The position numbers and the translations under genes are program-made. The notes beneath the pieces were generated by a model. That model ran no database searches. It was not told the origin of the DNA and worked only from the letters and a program-made list of their open reading frames with translations. Positions 32,954-46,576 of a stretch of DNA of 64,000 bases are shown here, one piece after another. The DNA is from Amphiura filiformis. Its lineage: Eukaryota; Echinodermata; Ophiuroidea; Amphilepidida; Amphiuridae. Every line of letters begins with the position of its first letter. Position 1 is the stretch's first letter. The DNA is taken from positions 21,297,812-21,361,811 of the forward strand of contig NC_092642.1 in NCBI RefSeq assembly GCF_039555335.1, given 5' to 3'.

Positions 32954-35260
32954 TTATATTTCTTTACAAGAACGTAGTGTATTGTAAGCGAGAACTGCCG
33001 AATGAAAAGAGTAAATACTACTTGCTGGCAAGAAAATAAGTAACAATACCTTGGATTGAAAGTACCCAAAGCTTGCCAGGAACTCGGGACATTCAAGTTC
33101 AATATGTGTGTCGTTTTCGAGCCATTTATGAAACGCTGCGACACACAACCAGTTGCCTGTATTAAGTGCGACGAGATAAATTAAAGTTAAGTATGACGTA
33201 GTTGGGATTCTTTGTTTCGACCACTCCCAGCTTTGGATTGTCATGATAAATTGAGTTTGTGCCCATACCCACAGAGAACTACACACCCAGAAGAATAACG
33301 TAAAAGCAAACATCATCGAGTCTTCTTCCTGAATAACAAAGGTCGAAATTAGCGCCACAATTCGTAGCAGATGATACACAAATAAAGCAGCAGACATGAT
33401 GAGTAAAAGAATATCACTGCTAGACAGAGGCTTAGCAGGAATAGTACCCAATCTACTGTCGTGCAATTTGTAAAGCGAAGTAATAAGCAAAATAATCAAA
33501 GGTACAAACACAGCAATTGGTATGATTGTAGCTAATATGATCTGGCTATTTGCTGTTAAAACGTTGTTAGATATTGTTATTATTGATGCTGGAGGCAACA
33601 CGGTCTGTGCAGTAACATAGAGAACCACTAAGACAACCGATAAAGTTACCACCAAGTACTTTTTACATTTATGCGTTCTTATAAATCCGCATGTGCTTCT
33701 TTCGGAAATTGTGCCGCGTTCTGCGTTTCTTAATATGGATCCATAGTCTTGCGTATGATCTTCAATGGTTTCTGTAGGTGTCTCGTTTGTATCAGTGCTA
33801 TATTCGTAGTCAGAACAAGAGAACATATCTTCACTCATTGTATTCCATAATGCTATCACGCAACCTATTGATATGGTCAAGAATTCGATGTAAAATGGTT
33901 GAAGGAAACCTTCACTAATCATGAGAGTCAGCTCTAGGGGATCGTCTTTCGAGGTATTACTTGGAATTTTCCCAACTGTCCAAAATGGACTGATCGTGAC
34001 GAAAACCCACACACATACCTGTGCTCCAATGATACCCGCGATGGTATAGTGAAATAATTTACAGCTCTTCAAAGCCGCTCCGTGGTATATCAGAAGAAAT
34101 ATGATGAAAATAATGTAGAAAACTAGGAGACTGCAACTGTTTAAGATTTGAATTGCGTTTATAAGGTCTGGATATTCTGTAGCAACTTTCACTATTTGAG
34201 TTATCAAATAGCAAATATTCCCGACACCAAAAACGATAATTTGAAAGGGTGATGTGTGACTTTCAGAGACCCTTTTGTTGTGATTAGAATCAAAGCCGAG
34301 AGATTGTCTTCCTGTTATTACCAATCCTTTCAAAATAAGGCCTTGGTAGTTCCAGGACAACCAGAAACAAATACATGCTAGAAAAATAGCGTAAAGACTT
34401 CCCAAACATACAAACACGCCAAAGAAATGGTATCTGAAACGAAAAGTGTTTGATGATGATGAAGTAAATAACAAAATAGCGAAAGAAATGGCGACTCCAA
34501 AGCTTCCAAGATAAAATGTGAGTATCAATGGTGTGTATGACATACCACCGCCTTTTATGTGAATTCCGTTGTAGTAGCGTATTTCTCGCCGTCTGAAATG
34601 ACAATAAAAATAATTATACTCGAATGTAATGTTCAACAAAAGGGCAAGTACATCACAACGTCAAAATTCGATTGACATTATGTGTAAATATTTTCTACGC
34701 TTTTCTCTGATCCAGTTCCTCATAAAAAGTTGGACTTGGATCTTTGTGTCAAAAATACACCATTATATTTTTAGAAATTTTTGATCGATGTAAATAACTA
34801 ATTAACAAAACAATAAGCTTAACTTTATATGTGCTGAGGGTACGTGGTGTCATTTCTGCCAATTATGGCATATTTAACAAATAAAATTAAATTACCATAT
34901 CAGGATTGGTCGTCTGTGCAAATGCAAAATATGTAATTACCAATAAGCTTAAATGGCTTTTAACTCAGTCAAAACGTTTTCTTATTACATGTAATACGTT
35001 TAAACTTTTTAAACTGGTTTGCTTCTGTCGAATTATGTAACTATGTAACACCAATAAGTATTTAACTTTCCAACTTTCCCGTTATTGATGGCTTTTCGTC
35101 TATAAAAAATGTTACATGTACATATTTAACACTACAGGTAAAATTTGACAAATCTAAGCTTACTTATCTCTCACACAGCATATTATTGTATGTGTTTCTA
35201 GTCTCAACTTACCAAAGTATCACTAAGCCTTCTGTTTGAAACTCGAAGCGTCGACGACAT
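32954..35260 (-). CDS. Otopetrin-like proton channel OTOP-a, copy 1
   Basis: Two coding exons: 35213-35260 (MSSTLRVSNRRLSDTL, donor GTAAGT) and 32954-34592 (acceptor CATTTCAG), joined in phase 0 into about 561 residues. Twelve membrane segments: about 37-58, 73-95, 131-152, 169-187, 194-217, 242-265, 326-345, 366-388, 408-435, 441-466, 480-501, 525-549; a 60-residue polar loop separates the two six-TM halves. Family hallmarks: LFHYTIAGIIGAQVCVWV (TM5), LQPFYIEFLTISIG (TM6), VWAQTQFIMT (TM10), and LPASSIYSFHS (TM12), the family's LP..IFYRFHS block. An extra T in the T-run 34553-34556 shifts the frame between the exon start and TM1; the other copy lacks it, so sequencing error is likely. Known otopetrins are proton-selective channels at cell surfaces. 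Family identity is firm, orthology to OTOP1/2/3 is not. Confidence 0.87.
34593..35212 (-). other. OTOP-a intron, copy 1
   Basis: A 620-bp intron with GT at 35211-35212 and AG at 34593-34594 on the minus strand. Plain AT-rich sequence; nothing else recognised. Confidence 0.75.
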
Positions 35261-35953
35261 ACTTTCGTCCGGAGTTTTATGTAGTTCAATTTTAAATTGC
35301 TTTCAAATTTCGAAGGTTTGACGAAGATAAGTGTGAGAATTATGTTTAAATTACTATATTTTGGATTTATATCTAGCGTATTTTTCCAGAGGTTTCAAAG
35401 CGCTGTAACTTCGCCGCCACTGAGAAAAAGTAATCACTAGCAGCGAATTAGAATAAGATCAAAGCCTAATAATAACGCATAACTTGTATTATGTTCCCCT
35501 TTTTATTCTATAGGCTTAAGTCCAAAATTCTCTATTTTAGACCAATCTTTTATACGACGTGGTTGCTATCGCTACGGATCGGATTTCCCCGATAATTAAG
35601 TCTTTTAGTTCCCTGTTCTATGTTTGTTTATTCATATATTGTTCCGCTTTTGTTATTCCCGTAGCACGTGTTGTTGTGCTTTTATTGTAGTCAATATTAC
35701 CTCAGCCAATTATTTAAGTTTCTTCTTCATTGTGTCCTACGACCTCCGAAACTAAATAATGCATATACGAGTTTCTGGTGTTTATGTTTATTATTATTTC
35801 TTTTTATTTCTATTCATATTTGTGATAATTACTCTATACAATATAAAGTATGGATTGAAATACACGTGCAGTGTAAAAGATAATGAACTAAACAAACTAA
35901 TGTTCTTTGAAAACACGCATTAAAGGTGGGTGGTCAGATTTTTTCACATTTGA

Positions 35954-36208
35954 TGACTTGAGCGCAAGTAGACCGTAAGTCCACTTGGCCCCTCAACATG
36001 TATACACTAAAGTTGCGTATAGTTTCGTATATTTTGGTAATTTTTTATACATGTTCAGGGGCCAAAACAAATCTTTCACAACCTTTCATGATGTTTTCAC
36101 CCTAGAACATGTATTAAACATTGTAAAACCCTAAGAAACTATACATAGTTTTAGTGTATACATTTTGAGGGGCTGAGTGGTCTTACGGTCTCCTTGCGCT
36201 CAGGTCTT
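35954..36208. repeat. MITE family G
   Basis: Ends ACTTGAGCGC and GCGCTCAGGTC; internal CGTAAGTCCACTTGGCCCCT. Same family as the element beside the splice donor at 11065. Confidence 0.75.
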
Positions 36209-36523
36209 CATCTATGTTTTCTATATTGCATTATTGAGGCTTCCATTAAAACAATCTGTTTGCAAGTAAATAAACGAATGTTCTTTGAAAACACGCATTA
36301 AAGGTGGGTGGTCAGAGTTTTATCTTGCATAATTGAGGCTTTCATTAAAACCATCTGTTTGCCACTTTTTGATATGAGAATCAAAAACGTGCAAATCAAT
36401 GACCATAGAATAGTATATACTTCTGGTGGCGGTTACCGCTTTTTACCACGTTTTTATTCACGACGTCTAATCGAAATTTATCACAGGGGAAGGATATCGG
36501 AGGCTGTCAATGGGCTATTCCAG

Positions 36524-36753
36524 TAATCCACACTACCCCTGTGGAAGATTTTGGAAATATCTTCCACAGGGTTTTTCAAATGTAACTGGTCATAGTTAAT
36601 CATTACCCCCCTTTTTGTATTGTTTTACCTATTATCTTCCACAACTGGAGTGAGTATTTTAAATGGAAGTTACCCAATTGTCTATTCTATTCAAGATTGA
36701 TACTCCCTCTGTTTCAGACTTTCGCTAAATCTTCCACAGGGGTAGTGTGGATT
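36524..36753. repeat. MITE with CCACACTACCCCTGTGG ends
   Basis: Terminal inverted repeats AATCCACACTACCCCTGTGG and CCACAGGGGTAGTGTGGATT. Duplicate at 46327-46568. Confidence 0.8.
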
Positions 36754-36763
36754 TTAAATGGAA

Positions 36764-38455
36764 TCCCAGCAAACACAAACAGGGATCGATACGAAGGATA
36801 AGCATCCTAGGTTACGTAACCAAACCGGAAGATGTAGCCTAGGTCTAGACAATAGGCGGATTAGCGGTCATTTTGTCTTCTACATGATTTTATTCACGTG
36901 TCCTTATACTTTAGTACACAAATATATAAGTTAACAGGTTTACAATTTTAAAATTATATTTTGTGTATACAATATATTCTATAGTAAATCGATCAAATGA
37001 CGGTGATTGTTCAGGTATTATATGTGACCGTTCACGGCGAATGAGCCGTAAATTCCTCCCCGGTCAATTTTGTTTTATTTCGTGTTTAAAAATAAACATC
37101 ATAACCTTAAAAATGGTATATCATTTGACTTCAAACGATATCCAGAAACGGGGTTATGGTTTGTTAAACTTTGCCTTCAACACAATTATAGCTTTTTACG
37201 TTTTTACATGTGTCTCTTTTTCCACATTGCTGGCAATAAATATCAAACAGTCATAATTGGCGGTCATTTCAAATCATCCCCAAGTCAACGAGGTTTAAGA
37301 AAGTTCTCTCATTGTTAATTGTTGGTTATGCATACCTGTACAAAATACAATGCCTGGTATAACCCACCACTTGAACAGGATTTAGCAAAAGTAAACAAAG
37401 ACCAGAGCTATTAAAAGTTCTATAGCCATTAAAAGGTAGAAGCTTATTATCCACTTCAACAATAGGATTATTGATTAGTTTTTGACTATCAAAATGAGAC
37501 GGATGTCGGGCCAGCTTAAGTTACCGATGAATACGACCTTCGTACACATTTTACACCGTAACTCAGAATACAATTTAGGGAATTTACGGCCTGTTTGTGC
37601 TGCCGGCTCACATATGCTTGTTAGAATTAAATTGTCTGACCAGCTAGTATTCTCCTCCGCCGTCAGTGTGATTCCAGTCACCCACGCATCGTGTTGTGAA
37701 GGTGGAGGAGACTAAAGCTGTATTGACGAACACGCATGCGTTAAAAATGATGTAGCCTTAGTCGAACAATAGCGTGACGTAGTTCCTGCATTGTTCCTAT
37801 GCACTTTCACCTCCTGACACAAAAAACGTTTTCGACATCATTCGTAAAGGTTATAAAAGGTTATCAGAAAACGTTTAAATGTCGGGTTATATAAAGGGTA
37901 TATTAAGGGTATAAAACGTTTTCGTAACATTAAAAATCATTTTTTGATAATCTACTGCTCAGCAAACAAAAAATGTTTTACAGAAAACGTTTAAATGTCG
38001 GGTTATATAAAGGGTATAAAAACGTTTTAATAACATTCCAAAAACATTCTTGAAAACCTGATACGAAACATTCTAAACAGAATGTTATTTTGGGGTTGAA
38101 AAAATATTTTGCGAAAAATGTTTGCCCAAAATATTTTCAATAACGTTTTAAAAAACGTTTTCATGACCTTTATATAACCTGATATTTAAATGTTATTAAA
38201 ACATTTTGAAAGAAACATTTTAAGAACATTTCTGTGTTTGCTGGGTGCAAATATTTTAACATAATGTTATTTAAGTGTTGACAAAATATTTGGTAAAAAA
38301 TGTTTGCAAAAATAATTTACAATAACATTTTTGTTTTTATTCATGACCTTTGTATAACCTGACATTTTAATGTTATTAAAACGCTTTTATGTAAACCAAA
38401 AGCCATAATATAACTTATTAAAAACGTTTTTAAAACGTGTTTGTGTTTGCTGGGA
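36764..38455. repeat. Family I element, CCCAGCAAACACAAA ends
   Basis: Left end TCCCAGCAAACACAAAC and right end GTGTTTGCTGGGA are inverted. The interior from 37840 is a series of AACGTTTT/AACATTTT words and TCGGGTTATATAAAGGGTAT. An internal end-like word (GTGTTTGCTGGGT, about 38232) suggests two merged copies. Confidence 0.65.
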
Positions 38456-38845
38456 TAGCCCAATCTGATCACACACCTTTAATGATGATATCGCTTATAT
38501 CTTTTGGAACTGGTTGTTCAGTTTGAATGGTGTTTTCTGTCTTCCGTTTTCCGACTTCCGACTGATTTTACTTGATCGTATCACATATATAGAACGTTTC
38601 AAGAACTAGCCCGTTCATTTAGTTCATCACGGGTCTTAACTTCTTTGCCTTTATTACACATTTTGCGACTCACCCTAGTAAACAGTGGTAAAGATCACAT
38701 ATATAGAACGTTTCAAGAACTGAACCGTTCATTTAGTTCATCACGGGTCTTAACTTCTTTGCCTTATTGCACATTTTGCGAATCACCCTAGTAAACAGTG
38801 GTAAAGATAGGGTTTGTTCCTAACATCACTTATATCTGACACCTG

Positions 38846-39042
38846 CACTGCAAAAAAATATTTCTCAACATTGAGTGAAAAGGTCACAACTCAACAGTTG
38901 AGTAACAAAATACTCAACATTGAGCTCATATAGGTCACAACTCAACAAATGAGTAAAAAATTACTCAACATTGAACTCATGTTCAGTAATTTTTACTCAA
39001 CTGTTGAGTTGTGACCTTTTTACGCAATATTTTTTTGCAGTG
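38846..39042. repeat. MITE family J (CACTGCAAAA ends)
   Basis: Ends CACTGCAAAAA and TTTTTGCAGTG; inner arms AGGTCACAACTCAACAGTTG and complement. Duplicate at 48657-48850. Confidence 0.8.
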
Positions 39043-39389
39043 TGTATACATTTGAAACAGTTCCTAAAGTTTAAGTTTTATATAATAGGGGTACAAACAT
39101 ACAAAAACTCTTAATACAAAGTGAACGTATTGTCTTTACTCTCAATTTTCACATTATATAATAGGATTCAGATATAACACATATTATGTAGACCTACAGG
39201 TTTAATGCTTAATCCCAAAATTGCAATATACCAAATTATTTGCTCAGCGTAAGTAAGTCATTGCTCAAAGATAACAGATATTATACACAATTGTCACTTG
39301 ACATTAATATCCTCAAAATATCCAAAATAATAATGTAAGCTAGTATATTTTATCTGCCCGAAAGGAAGAACATATTACCAAGTTCTATT

Positions 39390-41040
39390 CTACTTTTCAC
39401 AATAACGTAGTGTATTGTAAGCGAGAACTGCCGAATGAAAAGAGTAAATACTACTTGCTGGCAAGAAAATAAGTAACAATACCTTGGATTGAAAGTACCC
39501 AAAGCTTGCCAGGAACTCGGGACATTCAAGTTCAATATGTGTGTCGTTTTCGAGCCATTTATGAAATGCTGCGACGCATAACCAGTTGCCTGTATTAAGT
39601 GCGACAAGATAAATTAAAGTTAAGTATGACGTAGTTGGGATTCTTTGCTTCGACCACTCCCAGCTTTGCATTGTCATGATAAATTGAGTTTGTGCCCATA
39701 CCCACAGAGAACTAAACACCCAGAAGAATAACGTAAAAGCAAACATCACTGAGTCTTCTTTTTGAATTACAAAGGTCGAAATTAGCGCCACAATTCGTAA
39801 CAGATGATAAACAAATAAAGCAGCAGACATAATGAGTAAAAGAATATCACTGCTAGACAGAGGCTTAGCAGGAATAGTACCCAATCTACTGGCGTGCAAT
39901 TTGTAAAGCGAAGTAATAAGCAAAATAATCAAAGGTACAAACACAGCAACTGGTATAATTGTAGCTAATATGATCTGGCTATTTGCTGTTAAAACGTTGT
40001 TCGATATTGTTATTATTGATGCTGGAGGCAATATGGTCTGTGCAGTAACATAGAGAACCACTACAATAACCGATAAAGTTACCACAAAGTACTTTTTACA
40101 TTTATGCGTTCTTATAAATCCGCATGTGCTTATTTCGGAAATTGTGCCGCGTTCTGCGTTTCTTAATATGGATCCATAGTCTTGTGTATGATCTTCAATG
40201 GTTTCTGTTGGTGTCTCGTTTGTATCGGTGTTATGTTCGTAGTCAGCACAAGAGAACGTATCTTCACTCATTGTATTCCATAATGCTATCACGCAACCTA
40301 TTGATATGGTCAAGAATTCGATATAAAACGGTTGAAGGAACGCTTCAGTTACCATGAGAGTCAGCACTAGTGGATCTTCTTTAGATGTGTTACTTTGAAG
40401 TTTTCCAACTGTCCAAAATGGACTGATCGTGACGAAAACCCACACACATACCTGTAAACCAATGATATGCGCAATAGTATAGTGAAATAATTTACAGCTC
40501 CTCAAATTCGTTCCGTTGTATACCCGAAGAAATATGGTAAAATAACGAAGAAAGCAAGGAAACTGCAACTGTTGAAGATCTGAATTGTGTGTACAGGATC
40601 ATGATATTCTGTACTTACTTTCACTATTTGAGTTATCAGATAACAAATATTACCAACACCGAAAATGGTAATTTGAAAGGGTGATGTATGACTTTGGGGA
40701 CCTGGACCTGAGAGTTAGATTGGCCTCCAGGTAGTATCACCAATCCTTTCAAAATCAGGCTTTTGTAGTTCCAGGATAATCCAAAACAAATACATGCTAG
40801 AGTTAAAGCGTGAAGACTTCCCAAACATTCAAATACGCTAAAGAAATAGTATCTGAAAAGATAAGTGTTTGATGATGACGAAGTAAATAACAAAATAGCG
40901 AAAGAAATTGCAACTCCCCAACTTCCAAGATAAAAAGTGAGTATCAATGGTGTATATGCCATGCCGCCATATTTGGTGCGTGAATTCCGTTGGACATGAT
41001 GAAGTAACGGCTCTGATGCTAGCCGTGTATTTCGTGCCGT
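39390..41040 (-). CDS. Otopetrin-like proton channel OTOP-b, copy 1 (partial, frameshifted)
   Basis: The large exon only, from acceptor CAG at 41041-41043 to TAG at 39390. The first coding exon would lie beyond the gap. Nearly the same as 49192-50850, but with one base missing in an A-run (40539-40542) and one in a G-run (40696-40699), which split the frame in the TM3-TM4 region; its final residues also differ through a further one-base change. All differences are in homopolymers, so they look like consensus errors in an unmerged copy rather than decay. Domain content is as for the intact copy: LFHYTIAHIIGLQVCVWV, LQPFYIEFLTISIG and LPASSIYSFHS are all present. Confidence 0.8.
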
Positions 41041-41112
41041 CTGAAATGACAATAAAACGATATACTTCATGTTGAATGAGGCTGATCAGTATGAATTAAG
41101 GAACTAATTCGA

Positions 41113-41548
41113 TTAAGGAATCGGATAGCAAGTTTTGCACAGTATTTTTAGTGTGGGACCCGAGAGCACATGACAAATATCGAATCGAATTGCATTCTGA
41201 ATACAAAGAATGCCCTTCTGATGTCGAATTATTTTGATTTTTTTTTAAATTCGAGATATAATAAATTTTATGGCATATTATTAAAATTGATATTATGTTT
41301 TTGATATTCTAACAGTCCTCAAAGTAAACTTATAAATCTAATCTTAAAGTGTAGCTGGATGAAAAGCCGACCATTAATTGAAAATTTTGAACTACCTTTT
41401 TTTTGGTGTTTTGAGGAAAAATCTATATCTTCAATACGAAAGGTCATTTTTAGCTACATACACTTTTTAAAGTACATATTATTAGATTTATACAATTTAC
41501 TTGAGGACTGTTAAATTTCAAAAATATCAATTTTAATCAGTTGCCATA
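41113..41548. repeat. MITE family B, cut by the gap
   Basis: Left part of the same element that is complete at 50923-51523. The sequence stops at the Ns in the middle of the right arm. Confidence 0.75.
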
Positions 41549-41748
41549 NNNNNNNNNNNNNNNNNNNNNNNNNNNNNNNNNNNNNNNNNNNNNNNNNNNN
41601 NNNNNNNNNNNNNNNNNNNNNNNNNNNNNNNNNNNNNNNNNNNNNNNNNNNNNNNNNNNNNNNNNNNNNNNNNNNNNNNNNNNNNNNNNNNNNNNNNNNN
41701 NNNNNNNNNNNNNNNNNNNNNNNNNNNNNNNNNNNNNNNNNNNNNNNN
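41549..41748. other. Assembly gap, exactly 200 N
   Basis: A round 200-base run of N, as inserted by default by some scaffolding programs, not a measured distance. Confidence 0.98.
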
Positions 41749-41927
41749 ATTTCATTTTCGCTTTTGCTCGGGGCCCTGAACCCTCGGGCCCATGGACTTA
41801 GTCGTCCACACTGTCCACCCGCTTACTACGCCCTGCTCATCTCTTACATCTATGACGTCTTAGTATAATATAGCAATTCAACTAACATCACTTATATCTG
41901 ACACCTGTATACATTTGAAACAGTTCA

Positions 41928-42588
41928 TTAAGGAAGGGGTATGAACGTTTGGACAGTATTTATTGTGGGACATTAGAGCACATCAGACATATCGAGTTGC
42001 ATTCGAATACGTAGAATGTCATTCTGATATCAATAATTTTGATTTTTGAAATTGCATAATAATAATACATTTTATGGCAAATCATTAAAATTGATATTTT
42101 TGATAATTAATAGTACTCGAAGTAAACTTTATAAATCTGATAATTTATACTTAAAGTGTATGTAGGTAGAATGAAAGTTGACGATCAATTGAAAATTTTG
42201 ACCTTTCGTATTGAAGATATGGATTTATTGTCCCAAAACACCACAAAAAATTAGGTCTTTTGGGGGAAATCCATATCTTCAATATGAAAGGTTCAAATTT
42301 TCAATTGATCGTCGGCTTTTCCTCCCAGCTACATACACTTTAAGAATATATCATTAGATTTATAAAATTTACTTCGAGGACTGTTATATATCAAAATGTG
42401 AAAAATATCAAATTTTAATAATTTGTCATAAAATGTGTATTATATCGTGAATTTCAAAAAATGAAAATTATTTGATATCATAAAGACATTCTGTGTATTC
42501 CGAATACAATTCGATATGTCTGATGTGCTCTCCTGTCCCACAAAAAATACTATCGAAACGCTTAAAACGCTCATTCCAGATCCCTTAA
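41928..42588. repeat. MITE family B
   Basis: Counterpart of 32105-32771, with small deletions, TTAA at both ends. Confidence 0.8.
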
Positions 42589-42770
42589 GCTTAATCCCAA
42601 AATTGCAATATCCTAAAACATTTACTCAGCGTAAGTAAATCATTGCTCAAAAAATAACAGATATTATAAATAATTGTCACTTGACATTAATATCCTCAAA
42701 ATATCCAAAATAATAATGTAAGCTGGTATATTTTATCTGCCCGAAAGGAAGAACATATTACCAAGTTCTA

Positions 42771-45064
42771 TTATATTTCTTTACAAGAACGTAGTGTATT
42801 GTAAGCGAGAACTGCCGAATGAAAAGAGTAAATACTACTTGCTGGCAAGAAAATAAGTAACAATACCTTGGATTGAAAGTACCCAAAGCTTGCCAGGAAC
42901 TCGGGACATTCAAGTTCAATATGTGTGTCGTTTTCGAGCCATTTATGAAACGCTGCGACACACAACCAGTTGCCTGTATTAAGTGCGACGAGATAAATTA
43001 AAGTTAAGTATGACGTAGTTGGGATTCTTTGTTTCGACCACTCCCAGCTTTGGATTGTCATGATAAATTGAGTTTGTGCCCATACCCACAGAGAACTACA
43101 CACCCAGAAGAATAACGTAAAAGCAAACATCATCGAGTCTTCTTCCTGAATAACAAAGGTCGAAATTAGCGCCACAATTCGTAGCAGATGATACACAAAT
43201 AAAGCAGCAGACATGATGAGTAAAAGAATATCACTGCTAGACAGAGGCTTAGCAGGAATAGTACCCAATCTACTGTCATGCAATTTGTAAAGCGAAGTAA
43301 TAAGCAAAATAATCAAAGGTACAAACACAGAAATTGGTATGATTGTAGCTAATATGATCTGGCTATTTGCTGTTAAAACGTTGTTAGATATTGTTACTAT
43401 TGATGCTGGAGGCAACACGGTCTGTGCAGTAACATAGAGAACCACTAAGACAACCGATAAAGTTACCACCAAGTACTTTTTACATTTATGCGTTCTTATA
43501 AATCCGCATGTGCTTCTTTCGGAAATCGTGCCGCGTTCTGCGTTTCTTAATATGGATCCATAGTCTTGCGTATGATCTTCAATGGTTTCTGTAGGTGTCT
43601 CGTTTGTATCAGTGCTATATTCGTAGTCAGCACAAGAGAACATATCTTCACTCATTGTATTCCATAATGCTATCACGCAACCTATTGATATGGTCAAGAA
43701 TTCGATGTAAAATGGTTGAAGGAAACCTTCACTGATCATGAGAGTCAGCTCTAGGGGATCTTCTTTCGAGGTATTACTTGGAAGTTTCCCGACTGTCCAA
43801 AATGGACTGATCGTGACGAAAACCCACACACATACCTGTGCTCCAATGATACCCGCGATGGTATAGTGAAATAATTTACAGCTCTTCAAAGCCGCTCCGT
43901 GGTATATCAGAAGAAATATGATGAAAATAATGTAGAAAACTAGGAGACTGCAACTGTTTAAGATTTGAATTGCGTTTATAAGGTCTGGATATTCTGTAGC
44001 AACTTTCACTATTTGAGTTATCAAATAGCAAATATTCCCGACACCAAAAACGATAATTTGAAAGGGTGATGTGTGACTTTCAGAGACCCTTTTGTTGTGA
44101 TTAGAATCAAAGCCGAGAGATTGTCTTCCTGTTATTACCAATCCTTTCAAAATAAGGCCTTGTAGTTCCAGGACAACCAGAAACAAATACATGCTAGAAA
44201 AATAGCGTAAAGACTTCCCAAACATACAAACACGCCAAAGAAATGGTATCTGAAACGAAAAGTGTTTGATGATGATGAAGTAAATAACAAAATAGCGAAA
44301 GAAATGGCGACTCCAAAGCTTCCAAGATAAAATGTGAGTATCAATGGTGTGTATGACATACCACCGCCTTTATGTGAATTCCGTTGTAGTAGCGTATTTC
44401 TCGCCGTCTGAAATGACAATAAAAATAATTATACTCGAATGTAATGTTCAACAAAAGGGCAAGTACATCACAACGTCAAAATTCGATTGACATTATGTGT
44501 AAATATTTTCTACGCTTTTCTCTGATCCAGTTCCTCATAAAAAGTTGGACTTGGATCTTTGTGTCAAAAATACACCATTATATTTTTGATCGATGTAAAT
44601 AACTAATTAACAAAACAATAAGCTTAACTTTATATGTGCTGAGGGTACGTGGTGTCATTTCTGCCAATTATGGCATATTTAACAAATAAAATTAAATTAC
44701 CATATCAGGATTGGTCGTCTGTGCAAATGCAAAATATGTAATTACCAATAAGCTTAAATGGCTTTAACTCAGTCAAAACGTTTTCTTATTACATGTAATA
44801 CGTTTAAACTTTTTAAACTGGTTTGCTTCTGTCGAATTATGTAACTATGTAACACCAATAAGTATTTAACTTTCCAACTTTCCCGTTATTGATGGCTTTT
44901 CGTCTATAAAAAATGTTACATGTACATATTTAACACTACAGGTAAAATTTGACAAATCTAAGCTTACTTATCTCTCACACAGCATATTATTGTATGTGTT
45001 TCTAGTCTCAACTTACCAAAGTATCACTAAGCCTTCTGTTTGAAACTCGAAGCGTCGACGACAT
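42771..45064 (-). CDS. Otopetrin-like proton channel OTOP-a, copy 2
   Basis: Exons 45017-45064 and 42771-44407 mirror copy 1. Here the start of the large exon is in frame with TM1 (NSHKGGGMSYTPLILTF), but one G is missing near 44160-44163, after WLSWNY at the end of TM2, which breaks the frame there. Copy 1 has the G. Each copy is thus whole where the other is shifted, and both give the same 1638-nt large exon once their single lesion is discounted. A few substitutions distinguish them (for example GKLPSNTSKED against GKIPSNTSKDD). Probably the second allele of OTOP-a, not a second gene. Confidence 0.85.
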
Positions 45065-45759
45065 ACTTTCGTCCGGAGTTTTATGTAGTTCAATTTTAAA
45101 TTGCTTTCAAATTTCGAAGGTTTGACGAAGATAAGTGTGAGAATTATGTTTAAATTACTATATTTTGGATTTATATCTAGCGTATTTTTCCAGAGGTTTC
45201 AAAGCGCTGTAACTTCGCCGCCACTGAGAAAAAGTAATCACTAGCAGCGAATTAGAATAAGATCAAAGCCTAATAATAACGCATAACTTGTATTATGTTC
45301 CCCTTTTTTTTTTATAGGCTTAAGTCCAAAATTCTCTATTTTAGACCAATCTTTTATACGACGTGGCTGCTATCGCTACGGATCGGATTTCCCCCCGATA
45401 ATTAAGTCTTTTAGTTCCCTGTTCTATGTTTGTTTATTCCTATATTGTTCCGCTTTTGTTATTCCTGTAGCACGTGTTGTTGTGCTTTTATTGTAGTCAA
45501 TATTACCTCAGCCAATTATTTAAGTTTCCTTCTTCATTGTGTCCTACGACCTCCGAAACTAAATAATGCATATACGAGTTTCTGGTGTTTATGTTTATTA
45601 TTATTTTTTTATTTCTATTCATATTTGTGATAATTACTCTATACAATATAAAGTATGGATTGAAATACACGTGCAGTGTAAAAGATAATGAACTAAACAA
45701 ACTAATGTTCTTTGAAAACACGCATTAAAGGTGGGTGGTCAGATTTTTTTTTTTTTTTT

Positions 45760-46013
45760 GACTTGAGCGCAAGTAGACCGTAAGTCCACTTGGCCCCTCA
45801 ACATGTATACACTAAAGTTGCGTATAGTTTCGTATATTTTGGTAATTTTTTATACATGTTCAGGGGCCAAAACAAATCTTTCACAACCTTTCATGATGTT
45901 TTCACCCTAGAACATGTATTAAACATTGTAAAACCCTAAGAAACTATACATAGTTTTAGTGTATACATTTTGAGGGGCTGAGTGGTCTTACGGTCTCCTT
46001 GCGCTCAGGTCTT
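45760..46013. repeat. MITE family G
   Basis: Counterpart of 35954-36208. Confidence 0.75.
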
Positions 46014-46326
46014 CATCTATGTTTTCTATATTGCATTATTGAGGCTTCCATTAAAACAATCTGTTTGCAAGTAAATAAACGAATGTTCTTTGAAAACACG
46101 CATTAAAGGTGGGTGGTCAGAGTTTTATCTTGCATAATTGAGGCTTTCATTAAAACCATCTGTTTGCCACTTTTGATATGAGAATCAAAAACGTGCAAAT
46201 CAATGACCATAGAATAGTATATACTTCTGGTGGCGGTTACCGCTTTTTACCACGTTTTTATTCACGACGTCTAATCGAAATTTATCACAGGGAAGGATAT
46301 CGGAGGCTGTCAATGGGCTATTCCAG

Positions 46327-46568
46327 TAATCCACACTACACCCCTGTGGAAGATTTTGGAAATATCTTCCACAGGGTTTTTCAAATGTAACTGGTCATAG
46401 TTAATCATTTCCCCCCCCCCCCCTTTTTTTGTATTGTTTTACCTATTATCTTCCACAACTGGAGTGAGTATTTTAAATGGAAGTTACCCAATTGTCTATT
46501 CTATTCAAGATTGATACTCCCTCTGTTTCAGACTTTCGCTAAATCTTCCACAGGGGTAGTGTGGATTT
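46327..46568. repeat. MITE with CCACACTACCCCTGTGG ends
   Basis: Counterpart of 36524-36753, with a longer C-run in the middle (about 46411-46423). Confidence 0.75.
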
Positions 46569-46576
46569 TAAATGGA

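Larger units (their letters stand above)
31937..41548. repeat. 9.6-kb duplicated block, left copy
   Basis: Corresponds in order and orientation to 41749-51381, with scattered single-base and homopolymer differences. Runs exactly up to the assembly gap. Contains OTOP-a copy 1, OTOP-b copy 1 (without first exon) and the same set of MITEs. Most likely an unmerged contig overlap or second haplotype. Confidence 0.9.

Noticed and set aside
32941-33144. Recurrent 67-72 residue frame beginning MSQRFINGSKTTHIL or MSHLIQATGYASQ in each otopetrin copy
   Set aside because: A shadow frame of the 3' end of the otopetrin exon (TM11-TM12), repeated only because the exon itself is repeated.
36963-37318. Open frames repeated at 46778-47131, possible conserved gene
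   Set aside because: Their conservation is explained by the duplicated 9.6-kb block; they lie within the family I repeat region and show no domain. A diverged copy of part of this sequence at 56800-57000 has no open frame in common.
41537-41801. Open frames across the gap
   Set aside because: They consist of undetermined residues from the 200 Ns.
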